Below are positions 50,720 to 60,811 of a stretch of DNA of 64,000 nucleotides, piece by piece. This DNA is from an uncultured Pelagibacteraceae bacterium (GTDB lineage: Bacteria; Pseudomonadota; Alphaproteobacteria; Pelagibacterales; Pelagibacteraceae), in the NCBI GenBank assembly GCA_902579985.1, contig CACHIV010000002.1, positions 1 through 64,000 of the forward strand, written 5' to 3'. The notes beneath the pieces are model-generated. The model was given only the letters and a program-made list of their open reading frames with translations, had not been told where the DNA came from and made no database searches. The number at the start of each line of letters is the position of its first letter. Within the stretch, counting starts at the first letter, position 1. A program made the position numbers and the translations under genes.

Positions 50720-52141
50720 ATGATAAAAATCTTTAAAAATTTTACAAAAAAAAAATTTGCTGGATTAATACTAATCCTTGTAATTATAATAGCATTTGGA
50801 TTTGGAGGTTTTGGTGGTGGTTTTAATATTGGAAACCAAAACAATATAGCAAAAATAAATAATAAAAATATTACAACTCAGGATTTTATAGATTATTTGA
50901 ATCAATCTGGTTTAAGTCAAAAAGTTATAAAAGAAAATATTGATAAGAATATCATTGAAGAACTTTTAACAACATTAATTTCTACTGAAATATTGGGATT
51001 AGAGATTAAAGATCTAAATTTAAAGATTACAGAAAATATTTTGATCGAAAAATTAAAAAAAAATAAAAATTTTCAAGATAAAAAAGGCAAATTTCAAAGA
51101 ACAATTTATGAAAAATTTTTATTAACAAATAATTTAAATGCAACAGAATATGAATTAAAATTAAAAAATAATACTTTACAAAAACAATTATTTACTTACA
51201 TGAGTGGCGGGACTAAATCTTCAAATTTTTTAGTAAATAAATTATATAAAGAAAAAAATAAAAAATTAAATATAGATTATATTGCGCTAAAAAAATATTA
51301 TAAAAAAGTAAATGAATTTACAGATAATGAAATCAAAAAATTTATTAAAGAAAATAATGACCAATTAAAAAAGGATTATATTGATTTTTCCTATGCAATA
51401 ATTACACCAAAAAATCTAACTGGTTTAAATGAATATAATCAAATATTTTTCGAAAAGGTTGATGAAATTGAAAATATGATTTCTAAAAATATAGATTTAG
51501 ATACTATTCTTTCTGATTTTAATATTAAACCAACGATAGTCAAGGATTACAGTAATATCGGCGATAAAGAATCTATAGAAAATAAAATTTATAATTCTAG
51601 GAAAGATAAAATCGAAATTTTAGATGATGAAGATTCTTTTATATTTTATCAAATAGATAAAACTATTTCTAAAGTACCTAGTTTAAATAATAAAAAATTT
51701 GAAGCTCAAATAAGAGAATTATTATTTCAAAAAGAAAAATTTGAATTTAATAAAAAAATCCTAAATCAAATTAAACAGAAAAAATTTGATCAAGCTTCTT
51801 TTAATAAACTTGGATCAAAAGATATTAATAAGATTATATTAGATTCAATCAATGATGATGCTAAATTTGAAATTAATTCAATTGAGCTTTTATACTCTCT
51901 TCCAAAAAATTCTTTTACATTAGTTAGCGATTATAATGACAATATATTTATTGCAAAAATAGTAAGTTTTGAAGAAAAAAATTTTTCAGAAAATTCAAAA
52001 GAGTTTAAAAAAATTTCTAATGAATCAAATTCTATAAATAAGAATTTGATTTTAGAATCTTATGATTTATTTTTAAATACAAAATATAAAATTGTAATAA
52101 ATGAAAAAACTCTTGAAAGAGTAAAAAATTATTTTAAATAA
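50720..52141 (+). CDS. SurA/PpiD-like periplasmic folding factor
   Basis: N-terminal TM anchor, SurA_N-like region (IAKINNKNITTQDFIDYLNQ...); PPIase signature not obvious; start trimmed to MIKIFKNFTKKK. Confidence 0.7.
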   Translation: MIKIFKNFTKKKFAGLILILVIIIAFGFGGFGGGFNIGNQNNIAKINNKNITTQDFIDYLNQSGLSQKVIKENIDKNIIEELLTTLISTEILGLEIKDLNLKITENILIEKLKKNKNFQDKKGKFQRTIYEKFLLTNNLNATEYELKLKNNTLQKQLFTYMSGGTKSSNFLVNKLYKEKNKKLNIDYIALKKYYKKVNEFTDNEIKKFIKENNDQLKKDYIDFSYAIITPKNLTGLNEYNQIFFEKVDEIENMISKNIDLDTILSDFNIKPTIVKDYSNIGDKESIENKIYNSRKDKIEILDDEDSFIFYQIDKTISKVPSLNNKKFEAQIRELLFQKEKFEFNKKILNQIKQKKFDQASFNKLGSKDINKIILDSINDDAKFEINSIELLYSLPKNSFTLVSDYNDNIFIAKIVSFEEKNFSENSKEFKKISNESNSINKNLILESYDLFLNTKYKIVINEKTLERVKNYFK

Positions 52142-53595
52142 TGCTAAATCGAAGCCTCAAAAATTTTAAGTTTCAACATAAAAAGAATAATAACCAAATT
52201 TTATTTACTTCCTTTAAAACAAAAAATGATTTTGAGATTTTAAATTTAATTGACTCTTTTCTTAATGAAAAAAATAGTTTTATTTTTGAATCTGTTGAAA
52301 AAGGAAAAATAAAAGGCAGATATACAATTTTTGGAAAAAACCCAGATAAAATTTGGGAATTTAATAATAATAAATCATACTTAATTAATAATGGATTTAA
52401 GAAAATAATTAAAGGTGATCCAAATAAAGTTATAGAAAATTTAATAGAAGACTTTAATTTTAAAACACCTTCTAGTCTTCCACCTATTTGTTCTTTAATT
52501 TCAGGTTATTTTTCTTATGATGCAGTTAGATATATAGAAAAAATTCCCAATAAATGTAAAGATGACCTAAATATACCTGACGTAAGATTATTAAGGCCCA
52601 GAACTTTAGTTATTCACGATAATCTTAAAAAACAAATTTTTTATATAATCAATGTTTTTAAAGATGAAAAAATAAAAAATTATAAAAACAAATATTTAAA
52701 AATTATAGCTGAGATGAATGATTTATTAATACAATCATCAATTTATAAACAACCAATAATAAATAATAATTATAAAAACATTAAAATTAAATCCAATACA
52801 ACAAAAAATAAATTTTTAAATATAGTTAAAAAAGCAAAAAGTTATATTAAAATTGGAGATATTTTTCAGGTAGTACTGAGTCAAAGATTTGAAGCAAAAT
52901 TATCAAAAAAACCTTTAGAAATTTATAAGAAGTTAAGAGTTACTAATCCTTCACCATTCATGTTTTATTTTAATTTTCCTGACTTTCAAATTATAGGAGC
53001 AAGTCCTGAAATTTTAGTTAGATTAAGAAATAATAAAATTACTATTAGACCAATAGCAGGAACTAGACCAAGAGGAAAAAATTCTAAAGAAGATAATTTT
53101 TTTGCCAAGGATTTATTAAAAGATAAAAAGGAGCTCTCAGAACATTTGATGTTATTAGATCTTGGAAGAAATGATGCTGGTAAAGTTTCTAAAATTAATA
53201 CTGTAAAAGTTACAGAGAGCTTTATTATTGAAAAATATTCTCATGTTATGCACATTGTTTCAAATGTAACGGGTGTGTATAATAAACAATATTCAAAATT
53301 CAAATCTTTATTAGCAGGTTTTCCTGCTGGAACTGTTTCGGGAGCTCCTAAGATTAGAGCTATGGAAATTATTGATGAACTAGAGTCTACAAAAAGAAAA
53401 GTTTATGCTGGTGGAATAGGTTATTTCTCAGCAAATGGTGAGTTTGATACTTGTATAGCATTAAGAACGGCTGTAGCTAAAAATAATAAATTTTATGTTC
53501 AAGCAGGAGCAGGCATTGTAGCGGATAGTAAACCAATAAAAGAATATGAAGAAACTGTTAACAAAGCTAAAGCTTTGTTAAATGCTTTAAAATAA
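52141..53595 (+). CDS. trpE: Anthranilate synthase component I
   Basis: RPIAGTRPRGK, LLDLGRNDAGKV, FPAGTVSGAPKIRAMEIIDELE. Confidence 0.95.
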   Translation: MLNRSLKNFKFQHKKNNNQILFTSFKTKNDFEILNLIDSFLNEKNSFIFESVEKGKIKGRYTIFGKNPDKIWEFNNNKSYLINNGFKKIIKGDPNKVIENLIEDFNFKTPSSLPPICSLISGYFSYDAVRYIEKIPNKCKDDLNIPDVRLLRPRTLVIHDNLKKQIFYIINVFKDEKIKNYKNKYLKIIAEMNDLLIQSSIYKQPIINNNYKNIKIKSNTTKNKFLNIVKKAKSYIKIGDIFQVVLSQRFEAKLSKKPLEIYKKLRVTNPSPFMFYFNFPDFQIIGASPEILVRLRNNKITIRPIAGTRPRGKNSKEDNFFAKDLLKDKKELSEHLMLLDLGRNDAGKVSKINTVKVTESFIIEKYSHVMHIVSNVTGVYNKQYSKFKSLLAGFPAGTVSGAPKIRAMEIIDELESTKRKVYAGGIGYFSANGEFDTCIALRTAVAKNNKFYVQAGAGIVADSKPIKEYEETVNKAKALLNALK

Positions 53596-54167
53596 TGAAA
53601 ATTATATTAATAGATAATTACGATAGTTTTACTTTTAATCTTTATCACTATCTTTCATCATTTAGAATAAATGTAGAAGTATTTAGAAACAATAAAATTA
53701 CTGATAAAGAAATTATACAAAAAAAATATAATAAAATTGTAATTTCACCTGGTCCAGGTAATCCCAATCAATCAGGTAATTGTTTAAAAATAGTTAAAAA
53801 TTTATATAAAAAAATTCCAATTTTAGGTGTTTGTTTAGGACATCAAATTATCGGGCAAGTATTTGGCTCAAAAATTATCCAATCAAAAAAATTAATGCAT
53901 GGAAAAACAAGTATAATAAATTCCAAAAAGAAGGGTATATTAAAAAATCTTCCTTCTCAATTTGAGGCTACAAGATATCACAGTCTTATAATTGATAAAA
54001 AAACTTTATCTAAAGAACTTGAAATTACTGCTGAAACTAATGATGGACTAATAATGGGTGTTAAACACAAAAAATATAATATCCATGGAGTGCAATTCCA
54101 CCCAGAAAGTATTAAAACTAAACTAGGAATAAAAATTCTAAAAAACTTTATTAACTATAAAAATTAA
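53595..54167 (+). CDS. trpG: Anthranilate synthase component II (amidotransferase)
   Basis: IDNYDSFTFNLYHYL, ISPGPGNP, GVCLGHQIIGQVFG, GVQFHPES. Confidence 0.95.
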   Translation: MKIILIDNYDSFTFNLYHYLSSFRINVEVFRNNKITDKEIIQKKYNKIVISPGPGNPNQSGNCLKIVKNLYKKIPILGVCLGHQIIGQVFGSKIIQSKKLMHGKTSIINSKKKGILKNLPSQFEATRYHSLIIDKKTLSKELEITAETNDGLIMGVKHKKYNIHGVQFHPESIKTKLGIKILKNFINYKN

Positions 54168-55162
54168 TGAAACAATATATAGACAAAATCAAAGAGAAAC
54201 AAAATTTATCATTTGATGAAAGTATATCAGCTTTTGAATTACTAATGGAAGGCAAAGCAGATGATCAAGAAATATTTGATTTTTTGACATTTTTATCTGC
54301 TAAAGGTGAAACTTCAGACGAAATAGCTGGTGGAGTTTTTGTGCTTAGAAATAAGTCCAAAAGAGTAAGTGTAAATGATCATTGTATTGATACCTGTGGC
54401 ACTGGTGGAGACGGTATGAATACACTAAATATTTCTACAGCCTCTGCATTATTGCTAGCAAGTATGGGCATTAAAGTAGCAAAACATGGAAATAAGGCAG
54501 TTTCATCGAAGTGTGGTTCTGGTGATGTTTTAGAAGCTTTAAATATAAAAATTAATTTAGAGCCAAAAGATATTGAAAGTCAAATTAATAAAAATAATTT
54601 TGGTTTTATGTTTGCACCTAATTATCATAGTGCAATGAGATTTGTTGGGCCGACTAGAAAAAAAATTGGAAAAAAAACAATATTTAATATGATAGGACCT
54701 TTAAGTAGTCCTGCTTTAGTGAAAAGACAAGTTGTTGGTGTTTTTGATAAAAAGCTTTTAAAAATATTTGCAAATGCTTTAAAAAGTTTAGATATTCACT
54801 TTGCATGGATTGTAAATAGTGAAGATGGTCTGGACGAAATTTCTCCTTATGCAAAAACAAAAGTTATACAATTAAGACATGGTGAAATTTCGGAAATAGT
54901 TATTGATCCAAAAAAATTAAATATTAATGCTGATAAATTTGAAAATCTTGTTGGTGATGATGCAAAATTTAATGCAGATAAAATAATTAATATATTTAAA
55001 GCTGAAGATAATGATTTTTCTAAAGCTGTATGTTTGAATGCAGCTGCTGGATTAATAGTAAATGAATTTCATAAAAAATTTGAGGATGCCTATGATCATG
55101 CAAGGCAACATATTCTAAATGGTCTAGTCATAAAACATTTAAAAAAAATTCAAAATGGCTGA
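54167..55162 (+). CDS. trpD: Anthranilate phosphoribosyltransferase
   Basis: DTCGTGGDGMNTLNIST, KHGNKAVSSKCGSGDVLEALN. Confidence 0.96.
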   Translation: MKQYIDKIKEKQNLSFDESISAFELLMEGKADDQEIFDFLTFLSAKGETSDEIAGGVFVLRNKSKRVSVNDHCIDTCGTGGDGMNTLNISTASALLLASMGIKVAKHGNKAVSSKCGSGDVLEALNIKINLEPKDIESQINKNNFGFMFAPNYHSAMRFVGPTRKKIGKKTIFNMIGPLSSPALVKRQVVGVFDKKLLKIFANALKSLDIHFAWIVNSEDGLDEISPYAKTKVIQLRHGEISEIVIDPKKLNINADKFENLVGDDAKFNADKIINIFKAEDNDFSKAVCLNAAAGLIVNEFHKKFEDAYDHARQHILNGLVIKHLKKIQNG

Positions 55163-55946
55163 AAATGTACTTAATAAAATAATTAAGAATAAAAGCAAAA
55201 AAATATTTAATTTAAAAAAAAATATTTCACTAGACTCATTAAATGAATTAATAGATAAGAATAAAACATTTATAAATTTTAAAGAAAAAATTGAAAATAA
55301 TATTAAGAAAAGTAAATTTTCAATAATTGCTGAAATTAAAAAAGCTAGCCCTTCTGCAGGTTTAATTATTAAAAATTACGATCCTGTTAAAATTGCTAAT
55401 ATATATAATGACAACAAAGCTACTTGTTTATCGGTCTTGACTGAAGAAGATTTCTTTTTAGGTGACTTAATCCATATTAGTAAAATTAAAAAAGAAGTTG
55501 ATTTACCAATTCTTTGTAAGGATTTTTTTGTAGACAAGTTTCAGATACCATTAGCAAAAAGTTATGGAGCAGATGCAATATTAATTATATTAGCTGGTGT
55601 CAGTGAAAGCCTCGCTAATGAATTATATAATGAAGCAATAAAATTAGATATGTCTGTTATAATCGAGGTACATACCATTGAAGAAGCCAAACAAGCTCTA
55701 AAATTTAAAAATGCTTTGATAGGAATAAACAATAGAAATCTAAAAACTTTAAAAACAGATATAAATACAACTTATAATATCTATAATATTCTAGTAAATC
55801 ATTCTGGACCATTAATTTCCGAAAGTGGAATTAAAACAAAAGATGAACTCCTTGAACTGTCTAAAAAAACCTCTATTAAAACATTCCTAATTGGTGAATC
55901 ACTTTTAAAAAATTTAAAAAATAACTCAATTTTTTCAGTTTTATGA
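55155..55946 (+). CDS. trpC: Indole-3-glycerol phosphate synthase
   Basis: IIAEIKKASPSAGLI, LCKDFFVDKFQI, IGINNRNLKTL, ISESGIKT. Confidence 0.96.
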   Translation: MAENVLNKIIKNKSKKIFNLKKNISLDSLNELIDKNKTFINFKEKIENNIKKSKFSIIAEIKKASPSAGLIIKNYDPVKIANIYNDNKATCLSVLTEEDFFLGDLIHISKIKKEVDLPILCKDFFVDKFQIPLAKSYGADAILIILAGVSESLANELYNEAIKLDMSVIIEVHTIEEAKQALKFKNALIGINNRNLKTLKTDINTTYNIYNILVNHSGPLISESGIKTKDELLELSKKTSIKTFLIGESLLKNLKNNSIFSVL

Positions 55947-55996
55947 TTAAATTTACCTTTATTTTACTAGCTTTTTTTACTATTGTTAAACTTAAA

Positions 55997-56011
55997 GAAC
56001 TTTTATAGAAC
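55997..56011 (-). promoter_or_regulatory. LexA binding site (SOS box) upstream of lexA
   Basis: GAAC-TTTTATA-GAAC, reverse complement GTTCTATAAAAGTTC = GTTCN7GTTC, the alphaproteobacterial SOS box; 22 nt upstream of the lexA ATG. Confidence 0.85.
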
Positions 56012-56033
56012 ATAAGTGTACTTAATTTGTTCT

Positions 56034-56711
56034 ATGCTTACAAAAAAACAAAAAAACCTATTATTATTTATAAATAAGAAGTTAAGAGCTTCAGGAGTTT
56101 CTCCTTCTTATGAAGAAATGAAAAATTCATTAAATTTAAGATCAAAATCAGGGATACATAGATTGATTAGTGCTTTAGAAGAAAGAGGATTTATTAAAAG
56201 ATTACCTCACAAAGCACGTGCTTTAGAAGTAATTAAACTTCCAGAAACAGCCTCAGCGAATGATATTTATAACAATTTTTCACCTAGTGTAATTAAAGGT
56301 GGATTAGATGAAAAAGAAAATAAATCAGATGAAATTGAAATACCTGTACTAGGAAAAATTGCTGCTGGTACTCCAGTTGAAGCTATTCAAAATGAAGTAT
56401 CTAGAATACCTCTGCCTGGTAATCTTGAAAAAAATGGACAATATTTTGGTTTAAAAGTTCAAGGAGATTCTATGATTGAAGCTGGAATTAATGAAGGAGA
56501 TACTGTTATTATCAAAAGATCAGATACAGCAGATAATGGAAAAATAGTAGTTGCTTTAATAGATGATCATGAAGCAATGTTAAAACGTATTAGAAGAAAA
56601 GGCAAAACAGTTGCTCTTGAAAGCGCAAATAGAAATTACGAAACAAAAATATTTGGTCCAGATAGAGTTAAAGTTCAAGGTGTTCTTGTATCTTTATATA
56701 GAAACTTCTAA
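56034..56711 (+). CDS. lexA: LexA repressor
   Basis: MLTKKQKNLLLFINKKLRASGVSPSYEEM; AAG cleavage region (GKIAAGTPVEA); GDSMIEAGINEGD; K in KIVVALIDD. Confidence 0.95.
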   Translation: MLTKKQKNLLLFINKKLRASGVSPSYEEMKNSLNLRSKSGIHRLISALEERGFIKRLPHKARALEVIKLPETASANDIYNNFSPSVIKGGLDEKENKSDEIEIPVLGKIAAGTPVEAIQNEVSRIPLPGNLEKNGQYFGLKVQGDSMIEAGINEGDTVIIKRSDTADNGKIVVALIDDHEAMLKRIRRKGKTVALESANRNYETKIFGPDRVKVQGVLVSLYRNF

Positions 56712-56733
56712 TAAAATAGTCTAAAAAGTTCTC

Positions 56734-58134
56734 ATGGTTAAAATAGCAACTAGATTTGCTCCGTCCCCAACCGGACCATTACATATAGGTGGTGTAAGAA
56801 CAGCACTATTTAATTGGTTATATTCAAAAAATAAAAAAGGTAATTTTTTTCTAAGGATTGAAGATACTGATAAAGAGAGATCTAAAGATGAATATAAAAA
56901 TCAGATAATAGAGTCACTTAAATGGATAGGCATCAACTATGATGGAGAAGAATATATTCAGTCACAAAAAATTAAAGATCACATTAAAGTTGTAAATGAA
57001 TTACTTAAAAATGGTAATGCATATAAATGTTATTGTTCTAGTGAAGAAATAGAAGAACAAAAAAAAAGAGCAAAACAAAAAAAAATTCCATATATCTATA
57101 ATAGAAAATGGAGAGATAAAAAAGAAGCTGATACTCCTAGAGATATTAAACCAGTAATAAGATTTAAAAGTAAAATTGATGGAAATACTGTATTAAAAGA
57201 TTTGGTTCAAGGTGATGTAGAAATTGAAAATAATTCCATTGAAGATTTTATTATTTTAAGAAATGATGGGACCCCAACATATAATTTGTCTGCATCTGTT
57301 GATGACCATCAAATGAATATGACTCACATTATAAGAGGTGATGACCATAAAATAAATACATTTAAACAAATTCAAATCTATCAAGCTATGAAATGGGAGT
57401 TGCCTTCTTTTGCTCATATACCTTTAATACATACAATTGAAGGAAAGAAACTATCAAAAAGAGATAAAGCTTCTACATTAGACGATTATTCAAAAATTGG
57501 TATTATGCCAGATGCACTTAGAAATTATCTTCTTAGATTAGGTTGGTCTTACAAAGATAAAGAAATATTCACATTAGATGAAAGTATTAAATATTTCAAT
57601 CTTGAAGGTATTGGTAAATCTCCTTCTAAGCTTGATATTAGTAGAATATTATCAATGAATGAACATTACATAAAAAATATTGACGAAAAAAATTTGTTTG
57701 ATCAATTTATTAAGTACTGTCAATTATTTAAGAGTGAAATTAAATCCGATAAAAAAGATAAGATCAAAAAATCATTATCTTTTCTTAAGAACAAAGCTAA
57801 AACTTTAGAAGATATATTTAATAATGGTCAATATATTATTCTTGATGAAGTGAATTTTAATAATGAAGACATTAAATTAATTGATGATAGAGCAAAAAAA
57901 GTGATTTATGATTTTAAAACTCAATTTGCAAAAGTAGATCAACCTAGTAGAGAGATTTTAGAATCTTTAGTAAATAGTCTTATTAAATCACATGATACAA
58001 ATTTTAAAGGTATTGGTCAGCCTTTGAGAATTGCTCTAACTGGATCCAAATTTGGTCCTGGAATTTATGATATTATAATTTCTCTTGGTAAAAAAGAAGT
58101 TGTAAATAGATTAAGCAATAAGATATTGATTTAA
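56734..58134 (+). CDS. gltX: Glutamyl-tRNA synthetase
   Basis: RFAPSPTGPLHIGGVRTALFNWL, GKKLSKRDKASTL. Confidence 0.96.
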   Translation: MVKIATRFAPSPTGPLHIGGVRTALFNWLYSKNKKGNFFLRIEDTDKERSKDEYKNQIIESLKWIGINYDGEEYIQSQKIKDHIKVVNELLKNGNAYKCYCSSEEIEEQKKRAKQKKIPYIYNRKWRDKKEADTPRDIKPVIRFKSKIDGNTVLKDLVQGDVEIENNSIEDFIILRNDGTPTYNLSASVDDHQMNMTHIIRGDDHKINTFKQIQIYQAMKWELPSFAHIPLIHTIEGKKLSKRDKASTLDDYSKIGIMPDALRNYLLRLGWSYKDKEIFTLDESIKYFNLEGIGKSPSKLDISRILSMNEHYIKNIDEKNLFDQFIKYCQLFKSEIKSDKKDKIKKSLSFLKNKAKTLEDIFNNGQYIILDEVNFNNEDIKLIDDRAKKVIYDFKTQFAKVDQPSREILESLVNSLIKSHDTNFKGIGQPLRIALTGSKFGPGIYDIIISLGKKEVVNRLSNKILI

Positions 58135-59241
58135 TATATTTGCAGCTTCATCACTTGACAAACTTTTTGACTTAATTTCGTCTAATGTTTTTGAACATTC
58201 ATCAACTTGTTTACTTGCTAAATCAGGATTTTTTAAAAAATAAACAACTGATTTATAAATTTCATTTGCATTACACTTATTTTGTAAAAGTTCTGGAATA
58301 ACTTCTCTATTGTTAATTATATTGATTATATTAGCAAAATTAATTTTAACTAAAGATTTCATAATTAAATAATTAATAAAATTTATTTTATAAATTATTA
58401 TAGATGGTACTTTTGAATTACAAATTTCTAGAGAAACTGTACCTGATTTTGAAACTGCAAAAATTGAGTTAAGTAAAACTTGAGACTTTATATTTTTATC
58501 AGAGACAATATCTATATTTTTTAAATTCAAATTTTTTAATTTTTCATTAATTAAATTCTTATTGTCATCAGTTGCATGAAATACAAAAAGATATTCCTTA
58601 AATTTTTTATTCATTAATTTTATAAAATCAATCAAAATTGGTAAAAGTATGTTTGTTTCTGAAGATCTACTACCAGGAAATATAGATATTATTTTTTTAC
58701 CTTTAGAAATACTTGAAATATCAACTTTTGAATTATTTTGTTCTAACAATGGATGACCGACAAAAGTATTTTTAATATTTTCTTTATCAAAATATTTCTT
58801 TTCAAAATTAAACAATAATAAAAAATGATCAACAAATTTTTTAAATTTTTTGACTCTTCCTTCTCTCCATATCCATACTTGAGGGGCTACATAATGAATA
58901 GTTTTAACCTTAGGATTAATTTTTTTAACTTTTTCAGCGACTCTTAAAGTAAAATCGGGACTATCTACACTAAATAATATATCTGGATTGAATTTTATGA
59001 TTTCATCGACTGTTTTATTTATTATATTTTTAATTTTAAAAATATTTAAAATTACACTTGTAAATCCTATATAAGTTATTTCTTTTAAGTCAAAAATTGA
59101 TTTAATGCCTAAATTGTTTAAATTAGATCCTCCTACGGACAAATACTCTATTTCATTATTTTTTTCTTTAAGTTTAGAAATTATGGCTGACGCTAATTTG
59201 TCACCTGAAGACTCACCAGTTAATATAAATATTTTTTTCAT
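58111..59241 (-). CDS. lpxB: Lipid-A-disaccharide synthase
   Basis: ILTGESSGDKLASAII, IHYVAPQVWIWREGRVKKFKKFVDHFLLLFNFE, GSRSSE. Confidence 0.95.
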   Translation of the reverse strand: MKKIFILTGESSGDKLASAIISKLKEKNNEIEYLSVGGSNLNNLGIKSIFDLKEITYIGFTSVILNIFKIKNIINKTVDEIIKFNPDILFSVDSPDFTLRVAEKVKKINPKVKTIHYVAPQVWIWREGRVKKFKKFVDHFLLLFNFEKKYFDKENIKNTFVGHPLLEQNNSKVDISSISKGKKIISIFPGSRSSETNILLPILIDFIKLMNKKFKEYLFVFHATDDNKNLINEKLKNLNLKNIDIVSDKNIKSQVLLNSIFAVSKSGTVSLEICNSKVPSIIIYKINFINYLIMKSLVKINFANIINIINNREVIPELLQNKCNANEIYKSVVYFLKNPDLASKQVDECSKTLDEIKSKSLSSDEAANILNQYLIA

Positions 59242-60026
59242 TTTACTTTTATAAACATCTTATTTTTGTTAGCAAAATTAATACATGCCTTTTTTTCCAA
59301 AAAAATATTTTGTTTATTTTTTAAAACAACACCTTTAAGTCCTGCTCTTTTACAATCTTTAAATGTTTCCAATCCAATCGTTGGAAGATCGACTTTTAAA
59401 TCTTGTTTTTTTTTGGGAAATTTAATTAATACACCTGTATTATTTTTTAATTTTTTTATTGATTGAATTAATTTCTTTGTACCCTTAAATGTTTCTTTGA
59501 TAATAACATTATTTCTCACTATAATAGCTTGAACATGGTCATAAGAATTCGAATTATTAAGTATTTTTATACCTTTTTTAATATCAATCAGATCAAATTT
59601 ATTTGGCTTAAATTTGGAATAATTTCCTTTGGCTAAAGAAAGCTCTGGATTGTAATATATAGAGCTTATAACTTTTATTTTTTCTTGTGATAAAATTTTT
59701 ATCAATTCTTTCAAAATAGCTGCATCCCCTTTTTTAGCCGCTTTAATAACTCTTGGAATATAATAAACACCTGTCATATCTAATCTAATCCTAGATAGTT
59801 TGGGCTTATTTATTTTTCCCGCAAAAATAACTTTTTTACTTTTTTTTTGCCTAATTAATCTTAAAATTTTACCAAATTGACCAATACTAATACGATAGGA
59901 ATTTGAATCATTTTTAAAAACATTATTTTTTGATAAATCTATTATAAAATAACTTTTTTTTTTTCTTTTTATACTATTCAATATTAATTTTGGAAATTTG
60001 GTATCTCCAAAGAATAAGCCTATCAT
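59238..60026 (-). CDS. lpxI: UDP-2,3-diacylglucosamine pyrophosphatase LpxI (DUF1009)
   Basis: IGLFFGDTKFPKLIL...GKILRLIRQKKSKKVIFAGKINKPKL; lies between lpxA and lpxB. Confidence 0.9.
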   Translation of the reverse strand: MIGLFFGDTKFPKLILNSIKRKKKSYFIIDLSKNNVFKNDSNSYRISIGQFGKILRLIRQKKSKKVIFAGKINKPKLSRIRLDMTGVYYIPRVIKAAKKGDAAILKELIKILSQEKIKVISSIYYNPELSLAKGNYSKFKPNKFDLIDIKKGIKILNNSNSYDHVQAIIVRNNVIIKETFKGTKKLIQSIKKLKNNTGVLIKFPKKKQDLKVDLPTIGLETFKDCKRAGLKGVVLKNKQNIFLEKKACINFANKNKMFIKVK

Positions 60027-60028
60027 TG

Positions 60029-60811
60029 TTATCTGCTAAATGGTGTACAAATTGGTCTTTTTTTATCTTTATTTATAAAATCTATTATCTCTTTCACATA
60101 AATATTATGTTTAAAATCACCATTAAGTTTTTTTAAATTTTCATTTAATTTTTCACTAATAAAAATTTCTTTATAAGCATTAGTTAGACCAATAATATCT
60201 TTGTTTAAAACATTATTTCTTCTTAATCCAACAACGTTAATTCCATTTAAGTAATTTCTGTTACCTGTCGACAAACCATATGGTATTACATCTCTCGAAA
60301 CTCCTGTCATTCCACCTATCATAGCCATTTTTCCAATTCTAGTGTATTGTTGTACTCCACAATTACCACCTATAATTACTTGATCACCTATTTCTACGTG
60401 ACCGGCAATTGCAGCACTGTTAGCTATAATAACATTATTGCCAATAATACAATCATGTGCAATGTGCGCACTAATCATAATTAAATTATTACTCCCAACT
60501 TTAGTAATTCCTCCTCCTTGAACTGTTCCAGTATTAATTGTTACATATTCTCTTATAGTATTATTATCTCCAATTATTAGTTTTGTTTTTTCGTCTTTAT
60601 ATTTCATATCTTGTGGAGAGCTTCCAATCGAAGCAAAAGGATATATAATATTATTTTTTCCAATTACTGTATGTCCAGTTATATTTACGTGTGAGTGAAT
60701 AGTTACATCTTTATTAATTTCAACATCTGGTCCTATGATTGAATATGGTCCTATTTTTACTGATTGTGTAATTTTTGCTTTAGGATTTATTATTGCTGTC
60801 TTATGAATCAT
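60029..60811 (-). CDS. lpxA: UDP-N-acetylglucosamine acyltransferase
   Basis: Hexapeptide repeats, [41 protein letters not shown]. Confidence 0.95.
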   Translation of the reverse strand: MIHKTAIINPKAKITQSVKIGPYSIIGPDVEINKDVTIHSHVNITGHTVIGKNNIIYPFASIGSSPQDMKYKDEKTKLIIGDNNTIREYVTINTGTVQGGGITKVGSNNLIMISAHIAHDCIIGNNVIIANSAAIAGHVEIGDQVIIGGNCGVQQYTRIGKMAMIGGMTGVSRDVIPYGLSTGNRNYLNGINVVGLRRNNVLNKDIIGLTNAYKEIFISEKLNENLKKLNGDFKHNIYVKEIIDFINKDKKRPICTPFSR

